Positions 1 to 8,235 of a stretch of DNA of 64,000 bases are shown in pieces (positions within the stretch are counted from its first letter, which is position 1; every line of letters starts with the position of its first letter). The notes beneath the pieces were generated by a model. The model made no database searches. It had not been told where the DNA came from and was given only the letters and a program-made list of their open reading frames with translations. The translations under genes and the position numbers were made by a program. Where the stretch lies: NCBI RefSeq assembly GCF_019711395.1, contig NZ_JAIGNL010000001.1, forward strand, positions 1,674,001 through 1,738,000. Reading direction: 5' to 3'. This stretch comes from Qipengyuania xiapuensis (GTDB lineage Bacteria > Pseudomonadota > Alphaproteobacteria > Sphingomonadales > Sphingomonadaceae).

Positions 1-444
1 GCGCACGCTACCGTCATCGCGCAAGCTATAAGTCATTCGGACCAGCAAAGGCGTTCCATCCTGCGCCTTTCCCCATTGGCCGGTGAGGATCATTTTGCCC
101 TCCACCGCGCCGCCATCGAAGAAGACGCGGCCGGGTTGCCCGCCGACCCACAGCTGGTGCCAGCCCTCGGTCACGGGATCATAGGCGCTCAGGCTCGTCC
201 CGCTGCGCCCCTGAAGCGGCATCCACGTCTCGCGGATCGCGCAACCGGCGCTCACTTTCTCGATGCTGCTGTCGGCCACCTTTTCGGGAGAGCCATCTGC
301 GTTCGGGTAAACATCCCACTCGCCGACCCAGAAATCGAAAGCCTCGAAGTCCTCGCCTTCGCATGAAGGAGGTGCTGGCGGCACGGCGGGCGCCTCGGCT
401 GCGGTGGTCTGGGCGAGAATCAGGGCGACGGATGCAAGTGACAT
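1..444 (-). CDS. DUF1579-like protein, 3' end outside window
   Basis: Only the first 148 codons are visible; the frame is open to the left edge of the window. The start at 444 has a strong ribosome site (GGGAGG) five bases after which a T-run leads into ATG. The first 20 residues are weakly hydrophobic and alanine-rich, perhaps a short export signal. Residues 36-45 read FDFWVGEWDV, the typical opening motif of the DUF1579 family, a lipocalin-like fold of unknown role. Repeated Trp and Gly turns (residues near 90-110, then ILTGQW) continue the beta-rich pattern. The gene lies directly behind a terminator hairpin that contains its own ribosome site. No enzymatic function can be given. Confidence 0.72.
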   Translation of the reverse strand, partial: MSLASVALILAQTTAAEAPAVPPAPPSCEGEDFEAFDFWVGEWDVYPNADGSPEKVADSSIEKVSAGCAIRETWMPLQGRSGTSLSAYDPVTEGWHQLWVGGQPGRVFFDGGAVEGKMILTGQWGKAQDGTPLLVRMTYSLRDDGSVR

Positions 445-487
445 GAAAAATCCTCCCGCATCCTGCCTAAACCGGCTGCGGGAGGAT
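445..487 (-). terminator. Intrinsic terminator overlapping the ribosome site of the next gene
   Basis: Positions 450-460 and 477-487 form a perfect 11-bp inverted repeat (ATCCTCCCGCA / TGCGGGAGGAT) with a 16-base loop. On the minus strand it is followed by TTTTT and then CATG. It would end transcripts of the small gene at 522-800. The 3' arm is also the GGGAGG ribosome site of the DUF1579-like gene starting at 444, so read-through RNA would fold that site away. Confidence 0.75.
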
Positions 488-521
488 CGCCAATTTCAAT
501 CTGCGGAGCGGCTATCGCGCC

Positions 522-800
522 CTACGAGCGCGGGAAATCGTCTCGCTTGGAAAGCTCCTCCACTTCCGAGGCGTGGTATTCGCGGTCGCCCAGCTTCTCG
601 ATGTAGTAATCTTTCCGCTCGTGCTCGGGCATCAGCATCATGTGGTTGACGAGATCGGCGAAAGTCCCGTTGCGCAGGCCCTTGGCAGCGTCCAGCACAC
701 CGTCGCCGTCACCGACATGGTGCAGCGAGGCCCGGTCGTCCCATTGGATCCCGGGGCGATGGCAATCTTGGCCTTTGTAAGTGCTCGGGTGGTCGGTCAT
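522..800 (-). CDS. Small protein of unknown function (92 aa)
   Basis: A soluble, charged 92-residue protein with no signal peptide or membrane segment. It is rich in Asp, His and Glu, with HH and MM pairs (LHHVGDGDG near residue 26, NHMMLMPEHERKDYY near 52). I do not recognise the family. The start is well supported: AGGAGG lies eight bases before ATG, in a leader (GGAGGATTTTTGCATG) almost identical to that of the next gene downstream. It follows lolD on the same strand after about 50 bases and is closed by an intrinsic terminator, so it may be the last gene of a lolC-lolD transcript. Confidence 0.65.
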   Translation of the reverse strand: MTDHPSTYKGQDCHRPGIQWDDRASLHHVGDGDGVLDAAKGLRNGTFADLVNHMMLMPEHERKDYYIEKLGDREYHASEVEELSKRDDFPRS

Positions 801-849
801 GCAAAAATCCTCCTTTGCCTGACCAACGTGCGAGAGCCATTACGGGTCC

Positions 850-1536
850 TTACTCGAGGACACCCTCATGCAAGCGCACGACCCGGTCCATGCGTGCAGC
901 GAGCCGTTCGTTGTGCGTGGCGATCAGCGCGGCGCTACCCTCGCCCCGGACAAGCGCAAGGAATTGCTCGAGCACGCGGTCGGAAGTGGCCTCGTCGAGA
1001 TTGCCCGTCGGTTCGTCTGCAAGGACGAGATCCGGACGGTTGGCCAGTCCGCGCGCCACGGCAACGCGCTGCTGCTCGCCGCCCGAAAGCTGGCTGGGCC
1101 GGTGATCGAGCCTGTGCCCAAGGCCAAGCGCGGTCAGCAGCTCTTCAGCCCTCGCCTCTGCATCCTTCCGGTCAATGCCGGCAACGAGCTGGGGAAGGAC
1201 GACATTCTCGCGCGCATCGAAATCGGGCAGCAGATGGTGGAACTGGTAGACGAAACCCAAGTGATCGCGACGCAGGCTGGTGCGTGCATTCGCATCGCTC
1301 TTTTCCGCCGAATGGCCCGCAATCACGATCTCGCCGCCGAAGCCACCTTCCAGCAGGCCGACAGCCTGCAACAGGGTCGACTTGCCCGAACCGGAAGGCC
1401 CGAGAAGCGCCACGATCTCGCCCGGCATGATGTCGAGATCAACGCCGCGCAGCACGTCGATGCGCACGCCGCCCTGCTCGAAGCTGCGAGTAAGGCCGCG
1501 AAGTTCGACGACGGGGCGCATGTGGGCGTTACTCAT
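850..1536 (-). CDS. lolD: Lipoprotein-releasing ABC transporter ATPase LolD
   Basis: ATPase of the LolCDE system, which extracts outer-membrane lipoproteins from the inner membrane and hands them to LolA. The 228-residue protein has Walker [10 protein letters not shown] at 46-54, the ABC signature LSGGEQQR near 150, and Walker B LVLADEPT at 170-177. It is most like LolD and MacB-type ATPases; the adjacent LolC makes LolD the better call. The chosen start (MSNAHMRP) overlaps the lolC stop by eight bases, which suggests translational coupling; the open frame extends 20 codons further upstream into lolC, but that extension is not conserved in kind. A second ATG five codons in is possible. Confidence 0.93.
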   Translation of the reverse strand: MSNAHMRPVVELRGLTRSFEQGGVRIDVLRGVDLDIMPGEIVALLGPSGSGKSTLLQAVGLLEGGFGGEIVIAGHSAEKSDANARTSLRRDHLGFVYQFHHLLPDFDARENVVLPQLVAGIDRKDAEARAEELLTALGLGHRLDHRPSQLSGGEQQRVAVARGLANRPDLVLADEPTGNLDEATSDRVLEQFLALVRGEGSAALIATHNERLAARMDRVVRLHEGVLE

Positions 1537-2770
1537 AGCGAAGCACCTGCACGGGGTCGGTACTGGCAGCCTTGAGCGCCGGATACAGCGTCGCAAGGAA
1601 GCTCATCACCAGGGCAAGGCCGACGATCATCGCGATCTCGACCGGATCGGCCTTGGCGGGGATCGAACTCAGGAAGCGAACCTGCGGGTCCCAGAGCTCG
1701 GCACCGGTCAGCCAGCCAATGGCGGCAACGATCTGCTCGCGGAAACCGAGGACCAGCGCACCCAGTATCAATCCGGCGATAGTGCCGAGCGCGCCGACCG
1801 TGAAACCGGTCGTCACGAAGATCTTGGTCAGGCTGCGCCGCGTCGCGCCCATCGTACGCATGATCGCGATATCCCTCGTCTTCGCACGAACGAGCATCAC
1901 GAGGCTCGAAAGGATGTTAAATGCCGCCACCAGAACCATGAAACTCAATGCGAATGCCATTGCCGCACGCTCGACCTCGAGCGCTTCGAACAGTGTCGCG
2001 TTGATGGTCTTCCAGTCACGGACCACCGCCCTGCCCGCAAGGCTTTGCTGAACCGGGGCGAGAATGTTTTCGACCTCGTCGGGATCGGTGACTTTCACCT
2101 CGATCATGCCGATCGTGTCGCCGGTCAGCAGGAGCGTTTGCGCATCCTGCATCGGCATCACGACGAACGCACCGTCATAGTCATAGACCCCGACTTCGAA
2201 GATCGCCGAGACTTCGTAGCCAACTTGGCGCGGAACCGTGCCGAAGGGAGTCGAGCGCCCCTGCGGGTTGATGATGGTGATCGTATCACCCACCCGCGCA
2301 CCGATATTTTCCGCCAGCCTCACGCCGATGGCGACCTTGCTGGCACCGGGCTGGAGCAGGTCCATGTTTCCCGCGACGGTCTTCTCGGACAGGCCGCGGA
2401 TGTCCTGCATGGTGTTGCCGCGCAGCAGGATCGCCTCGACGCGGCCGTTGAAAGTGGTGAGCAGCGGTTGTTCGATCAGTGGCGAAGCCTCGACCACGCC
2501 CGGCGTCTGCTTCACTTCCTGGAGGACGTTCTCCCAATCATCTAGCCGACCGCCATAGGCCTGCACGATGGCATGGCCGTTGAGGCCCACGATCTTGTCG
2601 AGCAGCTCGGCACGAAAGCCGTTCATGACGCTCATCACGATGACCAGCATCGCGACTGAAAGCATGACGACGGTTATGGAAATGCCCGCGACTAGCGCGA
2701 TGAACGCCTCGCTCCTGCCCGGGAGCAGGTAACGTTTGGCGATCGTCCGTTCGAATGGAGAAAGAAGCAA
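1529..2770 (-). CDS. lolC: Lipoprotein-releasing ABC transporter permease LolC/LolE
   Basis: Inner-membrane permease of the lipoprotein-release machine. The family N-terminus, [18 protein letters not shown], is followed by the first membrane segment, a long periplasmic domain and three C-terminal membrane segments ending in [10 protein letters not shown], a classic LolC/E ending. I start it at a TTG at 2770 because homologues begin at this LLSPFE motif; an ATG 26 codons upstream (2848) is in frame but adds a charged, low-complexity extension. Only one permease gene is present beside lolD, as in alphaproteobacteria where a single LolC/E-type protein forms a homodimer. It is transcribed divergently from purF. 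Confidence 0.9.
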   Translation of the reverse strand: MLLSPFERTIAKRYLLPGRSEAFIALVAGISITVVMLSVAMLVIVMSVMNGFRAELLDKIVGLNGHAIVQAYGGRLDDWENVLQEVKQTPGVVEASPLIEQPLLTTFNGRVEAILLRGNTMQDIRGLSEKTVAGNMDLLQPGASKVAIGVRLAENIGARVGDTITIINPQGRSTPFGTVPRQVGYEVSAIFEVGVYDYDGAFVVMPMQDAQTLLLTGDTIGMIEVKVTDPDEVENILAPVQQSLAGRAVVRDWKTINATLFEALEVERAAMAFALSFMVLVAAFNILSSLVMLVRAKTRDIAIMRTMGATRRSLTKIFVTTGFTVGALGTIAGLILGALVLGFREQIVAAIGWLTGAELWDPQVRFLSSIPAKADPVEIAMIVGLALVMSFLATLYPALKAASTDPVQVLRYE

Positions 2771-2951
2771 GGCGGCCCCAGAATAGAGGTGATCGGGTGT
2801 GGTCGTCCGTTGCCTTGGGCGTTTAGGCACAGTTTCGTGGCCGCGCAATGAACGTGCGTGAAATCTCCCCCGCGATCCGCCTCACAAGCCTTGTAATCCT
2901 GCCGTAACATCGTCATTGGGGCGGCATCCGGATGGCAGCGCGGGCTACACC

Positions 2952-4424
2952 ATGAATTGCACCCACCCCTTCCTCGACGCGGATGGCGACAAGCTACGCG
3001 AAGAGTGCGGCGTATTTGGCGTAATCAACGCGACAGACGCCTCTGCGGCGACCGCGCTCGGCCTGCACGCACTGCAGCACCGCGGACAGGAAGCTGCCGG
3101 CATCATCGCCTGGGACGGCGCTGAATTCCGCGCCCGCCGCGGTCTTGGCCACGTCGCCGAGAACTTCTCTTCTTCCGAAGCGATTGCCGAACTGCCGGGC
3201 CATATGGCCGCCGGCCATGTCCGTTATTCGACAACCGGCGGCGCAGGCCTTCGTAACGTCCAGCCGCTCTATGCCGACCTCGCAAGCGGCGGATTCGCCG
3301 TGGCGCATAACGGCAATATCTCGAACGCGGGCGTGCTGCGCGAAGAGCTGGTGCAGCGCGGCGCCATCTTCCAGTCGACATCCGACACCGAGGTGATCAT
3401 CCACCTCGTTGCGACGAGCCGCTACCCGACCATCGTCGACCGCCTGATCGACGCGCTCCGCCTGCTCGAGGGTGCCTATGCGCTGATCGTGATGACGCCC
3501 GAGGGCATGATCGCTTGCCGCGACCCGCTGGGCATCCGCCCGCTGGTGATGGGCAAGATCGGCGATGCTACGGCCTTTGCCAGCGAGAGCGTGGCCTTCG
3601 ACGTCGTCGGCGCCGAAATGGTCCGCGAGGTCGAGCCGGGCGAGCTGATCCGTGTCGACTTCGACGGCAATGTCGATTCGCTCCATCCCTTCGGCAACCA
3701 CAGCCCGCGCCCCTGCATCTTCGAGCATGTCTATTTCAGCCGTCCCGACAGCTTCTTTGCAGGCCGCAGCGTTTACGAAGCCCGCAAATCCATCGGCGTG
3801 GAGCTGGCCCGCGAGAACCCGGTCGAAGCCGACCTCGTCGTGCCGGTCCCCGACAGCGGCGTGCCCGCAGCCATCGGCTATGCGCAGGAAGCAGGCATTC
3901 CGTTCGAACTCGGCATCATCCGCTCGCACTATGTCGGACGCACGTTCATCCAGCCTTCCGACGGCGCGCGCCATGCCGGCGTCAAGCGCAAGCACAATGC
4001 CAATCGCAGCCTGGTGGAAGGCAAGCGCATCGTCCTGATCGACGATTCGATCGTGCGAGGCACGACCTCGATGCAGATCGTCGAGATGATGCGCGATGCA
4101 GGCGCCAAGGAAGTCCACTTCCGCGTCGCCAGCCCGCCGACCGCGCACAGCTGCTTCTACGGTGTCGACACGCCCGAGCGCAGCAAGCTGCTCGCTGCGC
4201 GGATGGACATCGAGCCGATGCGCGAATTCATCAAGGCGGACAGCCTCGCTTTCGTCTCGATCGACGGCCTCTATCGCGCCGTGGGTGAGAAGCCGCGTGT
4301 TAAGTCGTGTCCGCAGTTCTGCGATGCCTGCTTCACCGGTGATTACCCCACCTCGCTGACCGATCTTTCGCGCCGCGAGGACAAGCAGAAGCAGCTCGCC
4401 CTGCCCGTCGACAAGGTCGCCTGA
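2952..4424 (+). CDS. purF: Amidophosphoribosyltransferase PurF
   Basis: Catalyses the first committed step of purine synthesis, making 5-phosphoribosylamine from PRPP and glutamine. The glutaminase domain begins at Cys19 in REECGVFG, which becomes the N-terminal nucleophile after loss of the propeptide. The PRPP-binding motif VLIDDSIVRGTTS sits near residues 361-373. A C-terminal cysteine cluster (CPQFCDAC) fits the iron-sulfur-containing, Bacillus-type enzymes. I use ATG at 2952; a TTG twelve codons upstream is in frame but would lengthen the propeptide and has no better ribosome site. The stop is one base from the ATG of the next gene. Confidence 0.95.
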   Translation: MNCTHPFLDADGDKLREECGVFGVINATDASAATALGLHALQHRGQEAAGIIAWDGAEFRARRGLGHVAENFSSSEAIAELPGHMAAGHVRYSTTGGAGLRNVQPLYADLASGGFAVAHNGNISNAGVLREELVQRGAIFQSTSDTEVIIHLVATSRYPTIVDRLIDALRLLEGAYALIVMTPEGMIACRDPLGIRPLVMGKIGDATAFASESVAFDVVGAEMVREVEPGELIRVDFDGNVDSLHPFGNHSPRPCIFEHVYFSRPDSFFAGRSVYEARKSIGVELARENPVEADLVVPVPDSGVPAAIGYAQEAGIPFELGIIRSHYVGRTFIQPSDGARHAGVKRKHNANRSLVEGKRIVLIDDSIVRGTTSMQIVEMMRDAGAKEVHFRVASPPTAHSCFYGVDTPERSKLLAARMDIEPMREFIKADSLAFVSIDGLYRAVGEKPRVKSCPQFCDACFTGDYPTSLTDLSRREDKQKQLALPVDKVA

Positions 4425-4425
4425 A

Positions 4426-5136
4426 ATGACGAAACCGCTTGAAGGAAAGCTCGTGCTCGTCACGGGTGCCAGCAAGGGCATCGGTGCTGCAACCGCAGTA
4501 GCCTTGGCCGAAGCCGGAGCGCATGTCGTGCTCACCGCGCGCGATGTCCGCTCGCTCGAAGCTGTCGAGGATCGCATCCACGAGGCAGGCGGCGCATCGA
4601 CCATCGCGCCCGTCGATCTGGCAGAGAGCGACGGGATCGCACGCCTGGCCTCGGCAATCGCCGGACGCTGGGACAAGCTTGATGCGATGGTGATCAGCGC
4701 GGCCTATCTGCCTACGCTCAGCCCCGTCACCCAGATCGACGGCAAGCAGTTCAGCCAGGCCGTGACTATCAACTTGCTCGCGACGCAGGCGCTGCTTGCG
4801 AATTTCGATCCGCTGCTCAAGCGGGCCGGTGCTGGCCGTGTCATCGGCCTTACCAGCAGCGTAGGTAAAGACCCCAGGGCGTACTGGTCGGCATATGGTG
4901 CTACCAAGGCGGCGTTCGACAACATGCTCGAAAGCTATGCGCAGGAAGTCGAGAAGATCGGCAACGTGCGTGTCGCCATCGTCGATCCCGGGGCAACGCG
5001 CACCGACATGCGCGCAAAGGCCTATCCCGGAGAGGATCCGGAAACGGTCAAGCCGCCCGAGGAGGTGGCACAGCGTCTGGTGGAGCTTCTGGTTAACGAC
5101 TTCCCGACCGGCCACCGAGAGCGGGTCGAAAAGTAA
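4426..5136 (+). CDS. SDR family NAD(P)-dependent oxidoreductase
   Basis: Short-chain dehydrogenase/reductase of 236 residues. The cofactor motif TGASKGIG is at residues 14-21, and the catalytic YxxxK appears as YGATK near residue 162 after the Ser in LTSSVG. The substrate is unknown; the family covers acyl-carrier-protein reductases, sugar and alcohol dehydrogenases. It starts one base after the purF stop, so the two genes are very likely co-transcribed, but nothing in the protein points to purine metabolism. Confidence 0.88.
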   Translation: MTKPLEGKLVLVTGASKGIGAATAVALAEAGAHVVLTARDVRSLEAVEDRIHEAGGASTIAPVDLAESDGIARLASAIAGRWDKLDAMVISAAYLPTLSPVTQIDGKQFSQAVTINLLATQALLANFDPLLKRAGAGRVIGLTSSVGKDPRAYWSAYGATKAAFDNMLESYAQEVEKIGNVRVAIVDPGATRTDMRAKAYPGEDPETVKPPEEVAQRLVELLVNDFPTGHRERVEK

Positions 5137-5255
5137 GTTAACCTTCGCCGGTGACCATTTCTTAATCTCGAATCGCGACATTCGCCCGATATCGCGCGCA
5201 CGTTTTTCACGTGGGCGGGATCGTTGGATCGGATCAGGGCAGAAGGTCTCGAGAT

Positions 5256-5603
5256 ATGAATTACCAGACGCAAGATCGCTACTTGATGGCGGCACAGGAA
5301 GATCGTTGCGCACCGCGGACCAAGCTCACGATTCCGGGGCAGCTTCGCGCCAGTGGCGGACGCGCATTCCAGACCGTGGTTCACGATCTTTCGATCTCGG
5401 GCTTCTCGGCTGCGGCGATCAACCGCATGCATGAAGGCCAGATGTGCTGGCTGACCCTCCCCGGCCTCGAATCGCTCCAGGCGCAGGTCGTGTGGTGGGA
5501 AAACTGCATGGTTGGTTGTGCATTCAGCGAGCTGCTCTCGCCGATCGTGCACGACAACATCCTCGCCCGCTACAGCGGCGAGAACACCTACCGTCCCTAC
5601 TGA
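5256..5603 (+). CDS. Single-domain PilZ protein
   Basis: A 115-residue protein made of one PilZ domain, the common c-di-GMP receptor. The two binding elements are visible: an Arg-rich segment (EDRCAPRTKL, near residues 11-20) and the downstream DLSISGFS (near residue 49), matching D/N-x-S-x-x-G. Homologues regulate motility, secretion or surface polysaccharides by partner binding. The start is fixed by AGAAGG ten bases before ATG; an in-frame start 15 codons upstream lacks a ribosome site. The 118-base leader follows the SDR gene. Two larger PilZ-containing proteins occur at 49.8-54.3 kb. Confidence 0.85.
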   Translation: MNYQTQDRYLMAAQEDRCAPRTKLTIPGQLRASGGRAFQTVVHDLSISGFSAAAINRMHEGQMCWLTLPGLESLQAQVVWWENCMVGCAFSELLSPIVHDNILARYSGENTYRPY

Positions 5604-5738
5604 TCTCGCAAGACAGGTGACGACACCGACAGCTTTGGCGGCGGCCTGAAGGGCCTGGCCTGAACCTCGTCCGGATGGCTCGTCGTCGGTGGCCGTGCGC
5701 CCCAGTGGCCTCGGCCACCACTTGTATCGGGGACTGCC

Positions 5739-6947
5739 CTACTCCCCTTCTGCAGCAATCATCCCGACGATTTCACGGAACTTCGCACGGTTCTCCGAGC
5801 TCGTGGCAGTCGGCCAATTGCTGACGACCGCAACAACGAGATCGGCATCGGGCACGATGGTGATCGCCTGCCCGAAGATGCCCTGCGCCCCGTACTGTTC
5901 GCCCGGATAGGCCCACCACTGGTAGCCATAGCCGAAGCCGGGCGCACGCGGCCCGAAATCGACCTGCGCATCGCCGGCAGCATCGAACCATCCTGAAGGC
6001 ACCACGCCCTTGCCACCCTCGAGCACGAACTGCCCGAAACGCGCATAGTCCGACAGCGTCAGCGACAGGCAGCATCCGCCGATATTCCCGCCGGTGAGGT
6101 CCTGCATCCAGAACAGCGAGCCTTCGAAACCCGCCGGGAAGACAATCTTCTTGGCCGCGTATTCGGCGAGCGACATGCCGGTCGCCTCCTCGACGATCAG
6201 GCCGAGCAGGTTGGTCTCCAGCGTCTTGTAGACCCACTTCTCACCCGCGGGAGCCTCGCGTTCGAGCGTACGGGCATAGGTCACGGCCTGCGATTCTCCG
6301 GCCACCGGTGTCACCGCGAGCATGCGCGCGACATCGCTTGCCGGGTCGGTGTAGTCCTCGTTCCACGCGACGCCAGATGTCATGGTCGCAATCTGGCCGA
6401 CGGTAACGCCGTCGTAGGCCGTGCCCGACAGCGCGGGAATGATATCCGTAACCGGGGTATCGAGGCTCTCGATCAAACCGTCCTCGATGGCTGCGCCGAG
6501 CAGGGTCGAGGTAAAGCTCTTCGCAACGGAGAAGCTGGTCCAGCGATCTTCCGCGCCAAGACCCAGGCCGTATTCCTCGAACTCGACTTCGCCACCGCGC
6601 AGGACCATTAGGCCGGACACCGAGGTATCCCGCATGAAGCCGCGGATCGCGTTCACCGTTTCGCTCGAGAGCGCGTTCTCGCTGCGTGGCAGGCTGCGTG
6701 CCTTTGAGCGCGGCGTCACTTCGAGACCGGGAAAGAGGGATTCCATGTCACGGAATGCTGCAGACCGGCGCTCATCGCTCCAGAACAGGATCGAGTCCGA
6801 AGGATCCATGCTCGCCATCTGTTCGGGCATGACCTGAGAGACAACCGGCATCTGTGCAAGAGCCGAGGCCGCCTGCATGTCCCCGGTAGCTGTGGTCCCG
6901 CACCCGGCGAGCGCCAGTGCCGCTGCTCCGACAAGCCAATTCTTCAT
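5739..6947 (-). CDS. Serine hydrolase lipoprotein, class C beta-lactamase-like
   Basis: A 402-residue exported lipoprotein: lipobox LAGC with Cys16, then a low-complexity linker and a beta-lactamase/transpeptidase-like domain. The nucleophile motif is S140-V-A-K143. Further family landmarks are TMTSGVAWNEDY and the C-terminal GYGYQWW region. These proteins (EstB, 6-aminohexanoate hydrolase-like) are mostly esterases or amidases and not true beta-lactamases. The ATG at 6947 overlaps the stop of the upstream methyltransferase gene by four bases, so translation is coupled; the frame extends upstream but without signal-peptide character. Confidence 0.85.
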   Translation of the reverse strand: MKNWLVGAAALALAGCGTTATGDMQAASALAQMPVVSQVMPEQMASMDPSDSILFWSDERRSAAFRDMESLFPGLEVTPRSKARSLPRSENALSSETVNAIRGFMRDTSVSGLMVLRGGEVEFEEYGLGLGAEDRWTSFSVAKSFTSTLLGAAIEDGLIESLDTPVTDIIPALSGTAYDGVTVGQIATMTSGVAWNEDYTDPASDVARMLAVTPVAGESQAVTYARTLEREAPAGEKWVYKTLETNLLGLIVEEATGMSLAEYAAKKIVFPAGFEGSLFWMQDLTGGNIGGCCLSLTLSDYARFGQFVLEGGKGVVPSGWFDAAGDAQVDFGPRAPGFGYGYQWWAYPGEQYGAQGIFGQAITIVPDADLVVAVVSNWPTATSSENRAKFREIVGMIAAEGE

Positions 6948-8194
6948 GCCCTCTCTCCCTCTTTCACCAGCGTGACCTGGTGGACGTCGATCCCGCCGCC
7001 ACGGAATCCGCCTTCGCAATACATCAGGTAGTAGCGCCACAGGTCGCAAAAGCGTGTGTCGAAACCGACCGGCAGCTCGTCATTCGCCGCCGCCAGATCG
7101 AACCGTTCGCGCCAGAGGCGCAGGGTCTCGGCGTAGTCGAGACCGAAATCGTGCTGGTCCTGCCATGTGAGGCCGCGCTCCTCCGCAAGGCGGCGGAACT
7201 CGCTCGTGCGTATCAGCAGCCCGCCCGGGAAGATGTAGGCCTGGATGAAATCGGCGCTCTTCGCGTAGTCGTCGAACAGTTCGTCGCGGATCGAGATATA
7301 CTGGATTGCGGCGCGCCCACCCGGTTTAAGGTTGCGTGCGATACAGTCCATGAAGGTCGGCCAGTATTCGCGGCCAAGCGCCTCGACCATCTCCACGCTG
7401 ACGATGGCATCATAACTGCCCGCGGTGTCGCGATAGTCCTGCTTGCGGAAATCGATCGCGCTCGACTGGTGCTGGCGCGCCCACGCCAATTGCTCGTCCG
7501 ACAGGCTGATCGCGGTGACATGGCTGCCCCTGCCCGCGAGATAGCCGGCGAGCGCTCCCCAGCCGCAACCGATTTCGAGGACGCTTTCAGGCTCGCCGAT
7601 GCGCTCGCCCAGGGCGGCCCATTTGCGCTTTTGCGCTGCTTCGAGCCGATCCTCTTCGACATCGAGCGCCGAGGAGTAGCTCATCGTCGGATCGAGCCAT
7701 GCGCGGTAGAAATCGTTGCCGAGGTCGTAATGCGCGGAGATGTTCTTCTGCGCGCCTGCATGCGTGTTGCGGTTTACGAGATGCGCAAGCTTCAGCGCGT
7801 GGCGGAAAGGCCCCTTGGCCCGCGCCGTGTCTCCCAGCCGCTCGGCATGCTGCATAAAGAGCGCAAAGAGCGGCACCGGATCGGGGCTCCACCACTCACC
7901 CGCTTCCCAGCCCTGGTAGAGGCCGACCGAGCCATTGGTCGCGATGCGGATCAGCGCGCGGTAGCTGCGCAGTTCGAAATGGCACTCGAAACCGGGCGCG
8001 CGGCCACCGAGGGTGCGCTTGGAACCGTCTGGAAGCGTCCCGTGAATCGTTCCGCTGGCAAGCCCCAAGTCGATGCGGGAGAGCATCTTCTCGACACCCG
8101 GCGCGATCAGCCGCGCGAACAGACCCGGCTTTCTCGCAAATGCCTTCGAACCCTCGATAAGGTCGCGTCCGCGTTGAGAGGTCTGCATGTCCAT
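6944..8194 (-). CDS. Cyclopropane-fatty-acyl-phospholipid synthase family methyltransferase
   Basis: SAM-dependent enzyme expected to methylenate or methylate unsaturated acyl chains in membrane phospholipids. The N-terminal half contains the family lipid-binding region (LFARLIAPG, GWEAGEWW), followed by NISAHYDLGNDFY and the SAM motif EIGCGWGALAGY near residues 207-218; the C-terminus has the SDFIQAYIFPGG segment typical of CFA synthases. The start is uncertain: ATG at 8194 is used, with TTG at 8230 and ATG at 8188 as alternatives; the long upstream frame lies inside the photolyase gene and is not coding. It sits between photolyase and serine hydrolase genes. Confidence 0.88.
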   Translation of the reverse strand: MDMQTSQRGRDLIEGSKAFARKPGLFARLIAPGVEKMLSRIDLGLASGTIHGTLPDGSKRTLGGRAPGFECHFELRSYRALIRIATNGSVGLYQGWEAGEWWSPDPVPLFALFMQHAERLGDTARAKGPFRHALKLAHLVNRNTHAGAQKNISAHYDLGNDFYRAWLDPTMSYSSALDVEEDRLEAAQKRKWAALGERIGEPESVLEIGCGWGALAGYLAGRGSHVTAISLSDEQLAWARQHQSSAIDFRKQDYRDTAGSYDAIVSVEMVEALGREYWPTFMDCIARNLKPGGRAAIQYISIRDELFDDYAKSADFIQAYIFPGGLLIRTSEFRRLAEERGLTWQDQHDFGLDYAETLRLWRERFDLAAANDELPVGFDTRFCDLWRYYLMYCEGGFRGGGIDVHQVTLVKEGERA

Positions 8195-8235
8195 GAACGG
8201 CGCTATGCCGCGCAGGAACTGAGACGACAAGTCCG

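Noticed and set aside
2994..4676. 560-codon open frame on the minus strand opposite purF
   Set aside because: It mirrors a clear purF gene; long antisense frames are expected at this GC content and its protein is low-complexity without recognisable motifs.
5688..5719. Hairpin GGTGGCC/GGCCACC between PilZ and serine hydrolase genes as a terminator
   Set aside because: The 7-bp stem is followed by no T-run on either strand; it may still slow transcription but is not supported as a terminator.
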